Positions 1 to 6,583 of a stretch of 36,841 bases of DNA are shown piece by piece; positions within the stretch are counted from its first letter, which is position 1; every line of letters begins with the position of its first letter. The stretch covers positions 1 through 36,841 of the forward strand of contig JAKQJQ010000122.1 of assembly GCA_029561105.1 (NCBI GenBank), given 5' to 3'. The translations under genes and the position numbers were made by a program. The notes below the pieces were generated by a model. That model had not been told where the DNA came from. It saw only the letters and a program-made list of their open reading frames with translations, and did no database searches. This stretch comes from Bacteroidota bacterium (GTDB taxonomy: Bacteria; Bacteroidota; Bacteroidia; Flavobacteriales; Flavobacteriaceae).

Positions 1-1
1 A

Positions 2-1621
2 AAAAAATTAGAGGAAATCAACCACCAACTCGTCACAAGAACCGACTATGAAAGCGAAGCCTATTCCCAGATCATAGAAGACCTGTCCGATTACACGCAT
101 CGTTTTGAATTGCTCGGCGGCTACAATTATGTAGGCGATACAGAAAAAATCCTGCTCGGGCTCGGTTTCAAACGAGAAGTGTTCAACAACCCCACCGAAA
201 CGTTTTCAGGCGGTTGGCGCATGCGAATCGAACTCGCCAAATTGCTGTTGCAGGCCAACGACGTTTTGCTGCTCGATGAGCCCACCAACCACCTCGATAT
301 AGAATCCATCATCTGGTTGGAGAATTTCCTCAGGAATTATCCGGGCGTTGTAGTGATTGTATCGCACGATAAGATGTTCCTGGACAATGTCACCAATAGA
401 ACCATCGAGATATCGCTGGGTAAAATCTACGACTTCAACAAACCGTATTCGCAATACCTTGAATTGCGCCACGAACTCCGTGAAAAGCAACTTGCCACAC
501 AAAAAAACCAACAGAAGAAGATTGAAGAAACTCAAAAACTCATCGACCGTTTCCGTTATAGTGCGACCAAATCTTCAATGGCACAGTCGCTCATCAAGAA
601 GCTCGATAAAGTAGAGAGAATCGAAGTCGATGAAGATGACAACTCGGTAATGAACATTTCTTTCCCTGTTTCTAAAGTGCCCGGTAAAGTCGTGATCGAA
701 GCCGAACATGTCACCAAAGCCTACGACGACAAAGTCATCCTCAAAGACATCAACCTGCTGGTAGAGCGCAACAGCAAAATTGCGTTTGTAGGCCAGAACG
801 GTCAAGGGAAATCCACTTTCCTCAAAGCCATCGTCCACGAATTTCCGTTCGACGGCAGCATTAAACTAGGCCACAATGTCCAAGTGGGCTACTTTGCCCA
901 AAACCAGGCCGAATATCTCGACGGCGAAATCACGCTGCTCGAAACCATGCAAAACGCCGCCACCGACACCAACCGCGCCAAAGTACGCGATATGCTGGGT
1001 TCTTTCCTGTTTCGTGGCGACGATGTAGAGAAAAAGGTCAAAGTGCTCTCAGGAGGCGAAAGAAACCGTCTGGCGCTATGTAAACTCTTGTTGCAGCCCA
1101 TCAATGTACTCGTAATGGACGAACCTACCAACCACCTCGACATCAAATCCAAGAACGTGCTCAAGGCCGCGTTGCAGAAATTCGAGGGAACGCTGCTGCT
1201 CGTGTCGCACGACCGTGATTTCCTGCAAGGCATGTCCAACATCGTTTACGAATTCAAAGACCAGAAAATCAAGGAATATTTGGGCGATATCAATTTCTTC
1301 CTCGAACAGCGCAACCTCCAGAACATGCGCGAAGTCGAGAAAAAAGACCTCGTCAAAAAAGAGATACCTAAAGAAAACATCAAGATTTCGTACGAAGACC
1401 AAAAGAAAAACAAAACGCTGCTCAACCGCCTGAGTAAAGTAGAAAGCCAAATCAAACAGCTCGAAATCGATATTCAGAATGACGACAAGGCGCTCGCCTC
1501 CAACTACGACAAACACATCGAGGACGCGAATTTCTTCACGGCCTACAACAAGAAAAAGGAAGCGCTAGACCAATTGCTCGAAGAGTGGGAGCAGGTTCAG
1601 CTCGATATTGAGAATGCGTGA
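2..1621 (+). CDS. ABC-F family ATPase (5' truncated by window edge)
   Basis: This is a soluble duplicated ABC ATPase of the ABC-F group, whose members act on the ribosome rather than as transporters. The frame is open from base 2, so the gene begins before the window; about 539 residues are present. The first cassette keeps its signature FSGGWRMRIELAK and Walker B VLLLDEPTNHLD, but its Walker A lies outside the window. A charged linker follows, then a complete second cassette with Walker A GQNGQGKST, signature LSGGERNRLALCK and Walker B VLVMDEPTNHLD. The C-terminus is a Lys/Glu-rich coiled coil, as in Uup/YheS/YdiF-type members. There are no membrane segments. I cannot assign the exact subgroup, so no symbol is given. 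The gene is convergent with the App1-like gene, with a dispersed repeat between them. Confidence 0.95.
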   Translation, partial: KKLEEINHQLVTRTDYESEAYSQIIEDLSDYTHRFELLGGYNYVGDTEKILLGLGFKREVFNNPTETFSGGWRMRIELAKLLLQANDVLLLDEPTNHLDIESIIWLENFLRNYPGVVVIVSHDKMFLDNVTNRTIEISLGKIYDFNKPYSQYLELRHELREKQLATQKNQQKKIEETQKLIDRFRYSATKSSMAQSLIKKLDKVERIEVDEDDNSVMNISFPVSKVPGKVVIEAEHVTKAYDDKVILKDINLLVERNSKIAFVGQNGQGKSTFLKAIVHEFPFDGSIKLGHNVQVGYFAQNQAEYLDGEITLLETMQNAATDTNRAKVRDMLGSFLFRGDDVEKKVKVLSGGERNRLALCKLLLQPINVLVMDEPTNHLDIKSKNVLKAALQKFEGTLLLVSHDRDFLQGMSNIVYEFKDQKIKEYLGDINFFLEQRNLQNMREVEKKDLVKKEIPKENIKISYEDQKKNKTLLNRLSKVESQIKQLEIDIQNDDKALASNYDKHIEDANFFTAYNKKKEALDQLLEEWEQVQLDIENA

Positions 1622-1628
1622 TTTTTAT

Positions 1629-1774
1629 GGGCAGCCAATCCGGCTGTCCGCTGCAAGCTTCTCCGCCAAAATGCTTTTTTCCACAAAGCGGTAATAGCTT
1701 CCTTTGGTCGCTTTCCCGCTTTGGCAAAAAATGCATTTTAGCGTCAAAGGCTTTTCGCTGCCATCCGGGCTGCG
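1629..1774 (-). repeat. Flavobacterium-type dispersed intergenic element
   Basis: This GC-rich non-coding stretch fills the gap between two convergent stop codons, leaving about 7 nt on each side. On the minus strand it opens with CAGCCCGGATGGCAGCG and closes with GCAGCGGACAGCCGGAT, so its ends are imperfect inverted copies sharing GCAGC and CCGGAT cores. I recall very similar ends in many Flavobacterium intergenic regions; that is memory, not a search. The middle holds two AAATGC-type segments. The short open frames inside it look like chance. Confidence 0.6.
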
Positions 1775-1781
1775 GTTCGTG

Positions 1782-2750
1782 TTATCCAATGAGTCCAATC
1801 GCTTTAGAATGCGCAATCGCCTCGGCACTGTGTTGAAAATAACACGTTTGTACATTCATCGACTCCATATTTCGGAGTGCTTCGACCGCTTTGGGCTTTT
1901 TTGTACTTCCAGTCTGCCTGATGTACACCGCTTTTACGTTGACCGGAAATATTTTGCAGATACTTTCATATAAAAACGGGTCGGCCTGCGAGTCGTCGCC
2001 AAGCAAGGTGTAGGTGAGATGCGGATAGAATTCCAGGATGTGCTTGATTTTTTCAAATTTGTGGTTGTGGTCGCCGCGTCCGCTGAGGAAAAAATCGGTC
2101 AAACTCGTCTTGATGTCTTTTAAGAGCAATATGGCACGCGGCAATTCATGCAATTCTGTAAAATCGATGATGAAACGATACAAGTTCCACTCGCTGCTCG
2201 ACACGTAAAAAAAAGCATTCTGCTCTTCCTTATTGTTGCGTCCTGCCGTACTCAATGCCTGATAATGCGGCACGACATCGGCAAATATCTTGCGGTCTTT
2301 GAGGTTCCTGAACAACAGTATGTACAGTTTTTTGAACGGATTGCGCGTATGCGATACCAAAAACGTGTCGTCGATATCAGAAATGAAACCCAGCGTGCCT
2401 TCATACGGCCTGATGAAACTCCCTTTAGAGAAAATCTCTTCCTTATTATGGATGAGGCTTACCCGATATTCCATCCAACCGTAACCAAACTCCTTTTGTA
2501 GCGGGATTGAGAACTTAAAGTAGCCGTCATCGAGTGTTTTGGTGTGGATGCGTTTGCCGTTTAGATCCAGGTAAACACTTGCATTGGCTTGTGTCTTGAC
2601 GCGAAACATCCTGATTACCGAACGCGCATTGTGAAAATGGCGCTTCTGGAAATTGTATTCCTCTTTTGTGGTAGGCCTAAAAACATGCCCCATCACAATC
2701 AATTCCTGTTCATTGGCATAACCGCGGTATAATTTAAGAATGGGCTTCAT
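1782..2750 (-). CDS. App1-like phosphatase domain protein (DUF2183 type)
   Basis: This 322-residue soluble protein resembles the App1 phosphatidate-phosphatase family, a HAD-like fold. The N-terminal about 115 residues look like a beta-rich accessory domain (VYLDLNGKRIHTKTLDDGYF). The catalytic part starts with the DxDDT motif at residues 125-129 (SDIDDTF). Later come YVSSSEWNLY and a GDDSQADPFLY segment, matching the HAD acid motif, with KIKHILEFYP between them. The start is an ATG. The family acts on phosphatidic acid in yeast; the bacterial substrate is unproven. The gene is divergent from the adjacent lipid-kinase gene, which would make or use related phospholipids. That link is only suggestive. 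Confidence 0.85.
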   Translation of the reverse strand: MKPILKLYRGYANEQELIVMGHVFRPTTKEEYNFQKRHFHNARSVIRMFRVKTQANASVYLDLNGKRIHTKTLDDGYFKFSIPLQKEFGYGWMEYRVSLIHNKEEIFSKGSFIRPYEGTLGFISDIDDTFLVSHTRNPFKKLYILLFRNLKDRKIFADVVPHYQALSTAGRNNKEEQNAFFYVSSSEWNLYRFIIDFTELHELPRAILLLKDIKTSLTDFFLSGRGDHNHKFEKIKHILEFYPHLTYTLLGDDSQADPFLYESICKIFPVNVKAVYIRQTGSTKKPKAVEALRNMESMNVQTCYFQHSAEAIAHSKAIGLIG

Positions 2751-2795
2751 GTAAGGTTTTATGTTTTACTGATACGTGTGCTATTGTAAATTAGC

Positions 2796-2803
2796 TAATT
2801 TTG
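2796..2803 (+). promoter_or_regulatory. Candidate -7 box for the lipid kinase gene
   Basis: TAATTTTG fits the Bacteroidota -7 consensus TAnnTTTG and lies 19 nt before the ATG of the lipid kinase. No convincing TTTG is visible at the expected -33 distance, so this is a moderate call. Confidence 0.45.
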
Positions 2804-2822
2804 GTGAGATAAAAAAAGCAAA

Positions 2823-3692
2823 ATGGAAAAGAATGTGTTGTTTGTAGTCAATCCTGTGTCGGGCGACCTTGATAAAACCCAACTCATTGAGGCAGTCGGA
2901 TTTTTTGCGACACACCAGCGCTGCCATTTTGAGCTATATGAAACCACCGGCAAAGACGATTTGGCTGCGATCAAAGCGCTGTACAAAAAACACCAACCCG
3001 AACGTATCATCGTGGCCGGCGGTGATGGTACCATTAAAATGGTAGCCGAAGCCGTCGAACCTTATGACGTCATCCTTGGCATACTTCCCGCAGGTTCGGC
3101 CAACGGGCTTTCGGTCGATTTGAATTTGCCTTCCGCTCTAGAGGAAAACCTAGAAGTCGCGTTCAGCAATAATTTCATGGACATCGACATGATTTGCATC
3201 AACGGCAAGAAAAGCCTGCACCTCAGTGACCTGGGGCTCAACGCCGATCTGGTCAAAAATTACGAGAACAGTGATACGCGCGGTATGTGGGGTTATGCGC
3301 TTCAGGCATTCACGACACTAAAAGATCTTGACGCGCCTTTTGAAGTAATGGTAACCGCAAATAGTGAAACCTATCAATCCATAGCCAGGATGGTGGTCAT
3401 TGCCAATTCTCAAAAATACGGCACCGGCGTAACAATCAACCCAAACGGTAAGATGGACGACGGGAAATTCGAGATTGTTATCCTCAAAAATCTCGACCTG
3501 ATGATTTTTGCGCAAATCATTACCGGCAACATCCCAATCGATTCTGAGAATGTCGAGATTATTTCTACCCACAGCGCTACAGTCACGACCAATGTGCCGG
3601 TTAGTTTTCAAATCGATGGGGAATATTGCGGTCCGCAGACCAGCTTAGACATCAAGATTCTTGAAAAACGACTCAAGGTAGCCGTTCCATAA
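2823..3692 (+). CDS. Diacylglycerol kinase family lipid kinase
   Basis: This 289-residue protein belongs to the DAGK-catalytic/YegS-like family, which phosphorylates diacylglycerol or related lipids with ATP. The start VLFVVNPVSGD gives the conserved NP pair (residues 10-11). GGDGT at 66-70 is the nucleotide-binding loop, and PAGSANG at 89-95 matches the second conserved motif. The C-terminal half (FQIDGEYCG) is the usual beta-sandwich domain. There is no signal peptide or membrane helix, so it is probably peripheral to the inner membrane. Length is normal for the family. Its stop codon directly abuts the stop of the next, convergent gene. Confidence 0.93.
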   Translation: MEKNVLFVVNPVSGDLDKTQLIEAVGFFATHQRCHFELYETTGKDDLAAIKALYKKHQPERIIVAGGDGTIKMVAEAVEPYDVILGILPAGSANGLSVDLNLPSALEENLEVAFSNNFMDIDMICINGKKSLHLSDLGLNADLVKNYENSDTRGMWGYALQAFTTLKDLDAPFEVMVTANSETYQSIARMVVIANSQKYGTGVTINPNGKMDDGKFEIVILKNLDLMIFAQIITGNIPIDSENVEIISTHSATVTTNVPVSFQIDGEYCGPQTSLDIKILEKRLKVAVP

Positions 3693-4862
3693 TTATTTAA
3701 ACGGATGCCGCTGCTGCCAGACGGTTTTGGGCTCTACATAGTCGAAAATCTTTCCGGTCACTTTGTTGAGCAGTTTGTTTTGATGTTCTATAAACCCAAA
3801 CATCTCTGTGGGTTGCGCGCCGACTGAACTTTTGATTTCAAGCGCTGTGCGGGCAAAGATGATTTCAGAAAACCCTTTTTTTATAGAGTAGGCAATCATG
3901 TCGTAAAGCATATTCAGATACAGCATTTTTTCGCGCTGCACACTTTCGTCATAACCCAGGAAATACGTTTCCATTGATTTGCCGTTCTTAATCAGCGTAC
4001 TAAAGCCCACCAATTGATTGTCCTGGAAATACCCATAGAAACGAAAAGCCTCTTTGAGTTTTTCCTTGAGTGTCCTGAAATGGTGGCGTGAAAGGTAAAA
4101 ACTGTTGAACGGTGCGTGCCTGGCTACGTGCAGGTATAAATTGTATATGGTATCTTCTAAAGCTATGATTTCCCCGAGGTTGAGTTTTCGTTTTTCAATC
4201 CCTTCGCTTTTTTTGCGGGCGCGCTTGTATTGGTCGCGGTATTTTTTCTGGAAAGCATCTACGTAGTCCTGTTCTGTTTTCCAGCTGTCGCGGATGTCCA
4301 GCACCATATTGGGTTGGGTAGAGAAGCGGTAATTGTTAGCGAATTCGGGGATGTCAAAAGCGGTTGCTTGTGCAGCGTCGAAATCCTTATAAGTAGTAAG
4401 GTGTACTTTGGTGCCTTTTGCAGCGAGTTTTTTTCTCAATTCGGCAGCCGCAAGGCGCAAGGCAAGTAGCGCAGCCGTGGTGTCGGTACCCTTTGCCAAG
4501 ACAAAAGCGTGTTGCCCGGTGAGCATATTGTTGCCCACAAACAGTACGTGGGAGGCAAAATTCCTAAAGACAAAATCGCGTACCATGGTTTTGAGGCATT
4601 GGTCGCGATTGCCAAAGGAGTCGAGTTTATTTAGGTTGAGGAATTGTGTCACGGCGATACCGCAAAGCGCATCCGAATCGAAAATGCCGATGAAATGGCA
4701 ACTCATATTCTCTGGTGCCGATTGCTCGAGGACTTCCAGATAAGGTGCCGACAGGAAAATATTATCAGCGGCAAGCGCCTCCCATCCATTAGGCAAAGCA
4801 GAGACCGTTTCGTAAAGGCGAAATGAACAAGCTGGTTTCAATTGATTTTGATTGATGCCCAA
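3693..4862 (-). CDS. FemAB/GNAT-like acyltransferase-fold protein (start uncertain)
   Basis: This protein of up to 389 residues looks like a FemAB-like/GNAT protein. The central region is Lys/Arg-rich (KKYRDQYKRARKKSEG). The C-terminal half has GNAT-like segments (NQLVGFSTLIKNG, MLYLNMLYDMIAYSIKKGF, EIKSSVGAQPTEMFGF). I do not know its substrate; relatives transfer amino acids or acyl groups, sometimes to cell-wall precursors. No ATG lies in the conserved N-terminal part: the frame starts at TTG (4862), with further TTG codons at 4841 and 4796 and a stop just upstream. The first ATG would remove about 53 residues that look like a real domain start (PNGWEALAADNIFLS). It is convergent and gapless with the lipid kinase. 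Confidence 0.8.
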   Translation of the reverse strand: MGINQNQLKPACSFRLYETVSALPNGWEALAADNIFLSAPYLEVLEQSAPENMSCHFIGIFDSDALCGIAVTQFLNLNKLDSFGNRDQCLKTMVRDFVFRNFASHVLFVGNNMLTGQHAFVLAKGTDTTAALLALRLAAAELRKKLAAKGTKVHLTTYKDFDAAQATAFDIPEFANNYRFSTQPNMVLDIRDSWKTEQDYVDAFQKKYRDQYKRARKKSEGIEKRKLNLGEIIALEDTIYNLYLHVARHAPFNSFYLSRHHFRTLKEKLKEAFRFYGYFQDNQLVGFSTLIKNGKSMETYFLGYDESVQREKMLYLNMLYDMIAYSIKKGFSEIIFARTALEIKSSVGAQPTEMFGFIEHQNKLLNKVTGKIFDYVEPKTVWQQRHPFK

Positions 4863-4887
4863 AGGTAATCAAATTTGTCAGGGCAAA
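4860..4887 (-). promoter_or_regulatory. Promoter-like TTTG-N16-TACCTTTG overlapping the nominal start
   Basis: On the minus strand TTTG (4887-4884) is followed 16 nt later by TACCTTTG (4867-4860). The last three bases of the -7 box are the nominal TTG start codon. If this promoter is real, transcription begins inside the frame and the TTG at 4841 becomes the better start. Confidence 0.45.
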
Positions 4888-4919
4888 AAAAATCCGGCTC
4901 AACCCGAACCGGACGTTTT
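4884..4919 (-). terminator. Intrinsic terminator of the DUF1761 gene
   Basis: The minus strand reads TCCGG, an 11-nt loop, CCGGA and then eight T. It sits 18 nt past the DUF1761 stop. The T tract overlaps the -33-like TTTG of the next gene. Confidence 0.75.
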
Positions 4920-4936
4920 TTATTATTGTTTTTGGA

Positions 4937-5422
4937 TCAAGCAGTCCAACCACAGATGATACCGCCCATTATGGTCATGCACACTACCCAATAGCCGGCA
5001 GTGACCAAAACGTATTTGAAACTCCTGTGTTCATACAGTGCGTTTGTCCCTATTATTGGCAGGGCCAGGAACAATCCCACCATGCAGCCATGAAGCGCAC
5101 CGTGTTTAAAAGTGCGGTAGGCAGTGCCATAGTCTGCCATGAAAGCGGCATAAGAGGGTTTGGCCATGGCGTCATTTCCTCCAATCATACCATAGGCTCC
5201 GAATTGGTGGATGGTCATTGGCATGAGCAAAAGACTGATTAAAAGCGCATAAACAAAAGTCGCTGCAAGCATTTTAAACATATTGGCTTGACGCGCGCGC
5301 TCTTCGGTCATGCCAGTTTCACGCATCCAGATTCCGCCAAATACATTTGGGTTGTACCAGATGAAACCCACCACCAGGGTTGAGGCGGCAGCGGCAAAAA
5401 CGGCTAAGAAATTGATTTCCAT
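4937..5422 (-). CDS. DUF1761 domain membrane protein
   Basis: This 161-residue integral membrane protein is of the DUF1761 type, with unknown function. About four hydrophobic helices are visible: residues 5-25, 48-68, 108-128 and 135-158. The typical start is present: an N-terminal helix, then GFIWYNPNVFGGIWMRETGMTEE. A hydrophilic loop separates helices two and three. It starts at ATG and has its own promoter-like box and terminator, so it is probably monocistronic. Confidence 0.85.
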   Translation of the reverse strand: MEINFLAVFAAAASTLVVGFIWYNPNVFGGIWMRETGMTEERARQANMFKMLAATFVYALLISLLLMPMTIHQFGAYGMIGGNDAMAKPSYAAFMADYGTAYRTFKHGALHGCMVGLFLALPIIGTNALYEHRSFKYVLVTAGYWVVCMTIMGGIICGWTA

Positions 5423-5448
5423 AATTATTGGTTTTTTGGTTAGTGTTT

Positions 5449-5456
5449 CAAATGTA
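5449..5456 (-). promoter_or_regulatory. Candidate -7 box of the DUF1761 gene
   Basis: TACATTTG on the minus strand matches TAnnTTTG, 26 nt before the ATG. No clear -33 TTTG is visible. Confidence 0.45.
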
Positions 5457-5542
5457 TAAAAAAAAATCGGAGAGGTGTTTGCGCAATATTTGTAAGAATA
5501 TTATAGATAAATAAATTAAAATAGTGCATTTTATCGATTTTA

Positions 5543-5574
5543 TTTGCACATTGTCGATTATCGATATACATTTA
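5543..5574 (+). promoter_or_regulatory. Candidate promoter of the LRR gene
   Basis: TTTG (5543-5546), a 20-nt spacer and TACATTTA (5567-5574) approximate the Bacteroidota consensus and lie 31 nt before the ATG. Two direct copies of TTATCGAT (5531-5538 and 5558-5565) flank the -33 region and could be an operator. The rest of the 183-bp gap is AT-rich and featureless. Confidence 0.45.
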
Positions 5575-5605
5575 CACCGTTATAAAAACGTAATCCCTAA
5601 TCGTC

Positions 5606-6457
5606 ATGAAAAACATAACTACTTTATTCTTGTCTTTGATCGCAACAGCATCAGTAATGGCAAATGTGGCTCCTTCAGAAAAGGCAGCCCTCGTAAAATT
5701 ATACAACGCTACCCACGGTAGTGAATGGAAAACCAAATGGGACCTCAATGCTCCGGTCAATACCTGGTATGGTGTGAAGATGCAAAATGATAAAGTTGTG
5801 TCGCTCAACCTTTCTGGAAACAATCTTACTGGTGAATTGCCTGCCGAAATCGGTAACCTGTCTGGTTTGCAACAACTCAACTTGTTCAAAAACAACTTAA
5901 CAGGTGCTATTCCTGCCAGTATCGGTAACCTGAAACAACTAAAGACGCTGAACATGTCTTTCAATAAACTCTCAGGCAACATCCCTGCAACAATAGGAAA
6001 CGCGAGCAACTTGCAATCTATTGAATTGTTCATGAACCAACTGTCGGGCGAAATGCCACAAGAATTGGGTAATCTCAAACAATTGCAGACATTATCATTG
6101 TTCAACAACGAGCTCAGTGGTAGTATTCCGGTATCAATTTACAATTTGTCATCGTTAAAAGTATTGCTTTTGAACAGCAACAAATTGTCGGGAAAATTAG
6201 AGAAAGAAGTGGCCAACTTGACTGCGCTTGAAAATCTAAGCTTGTTTGAGAATAACATGGACGGACAAGTGCCCTTTGACCTCGAAAAACTAAACAACCT
6301 CAAAGAAATGAACATCTCTTACAATATGTTCAGCGGATTGGTGTCCAGAAACCTTGCCCAACTCGACACTTTAAAAATGACCATGATCAACGAAAAAGGA
6401 TTGGCAGTAACCTTAACCGTTAAGAAAGACGGAACTGCGCTAGCTTCTGAAGAGTAA
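5606..6457 (+). CDS. Secreted leucine-rich-repeat protein (plant-type LRR)
   Basis: This 283-residue protein has a signal peptide (about residues 1-20, ending near VMAN). A capping region follows, with two Trp (HGSEWKTKWDL, NTWYGVKM) like the N-cap of plant LRR proteins but without its cysteines. Eight 24-residue repeats of the form LxxLxLxxNxLSGxIPxxIGNLxx follow, from about residue 62 to 255. The short C-terminal tail (LAVTLTVKKDGTALASEE) lacks a recognisable T9SS sorting domain. LRR folds bind proteins or glycans; the partner is unknown. It looks monocistronic, with its own promoter and terminator. Confidence 0.9.
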   Translation: MKNITTLFLSLIATASVMANVAPSEKAALVKLYNATHGSEWKTKWDLNAPVNTWYGVKMQNDKVVSLNLSGNNLTGELPAEIGNLSGLQQLNLFKNNLTGAIPASIGNLKQLKTLNMSFNKLSGNIPATIGNASNLQSIELFMNQLSGEMPQELGNLKQLQTLSLFNNELSGSIPVSIYNLSSLKVLLLNSNKLSGKLEKEVANLTALENLSLFENNMDGQVPFDLEKLNNLKEMNISYNMFSGLVSRNLAQLDTLKMTMINEKGLAVTLTVKKDGTALASEE

Positions 6458-6490
6458 ATTTTCATAAATAAATTTTGTTTTGATTAAAAG

Positions 6491-6519
6491 GCCTTACTTC
6501 CCCCAAGTAAGGCTTTTTT
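6491..6519 (+). terminator. Intrinsic terminator of the LRR gene
   Basis: A perfect 9-bp stem GCCTTACTT / AAGTAAGGC with a 5-nt C-rich loop is followed by six T. Confidence 0.9.
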
Positions 6520-6553
6520 ATTTCGTGTCAATCCGAGCGGTGGCAGTTTTGCG

Positions 6554-6561
6554 TATATTTG
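6554..6561 (+). promoter_or_regulatory. -7 box of the GAF-protein gene
   Basis: TATATTTG is a perfect TAnnTTTG match, 22 nt before the ATG. The -33 region is weak. Confidence 0.5.
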
Positions 6562-6583
6562 TTGGGCGCAAAACCTCCTGATT

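Noticed and set aside
1618..1973. Several short frames in the gap after the ABC-F gene
   Set aside because: They lie in a dispersed non-coding element or are antisense to the App1-like gene.
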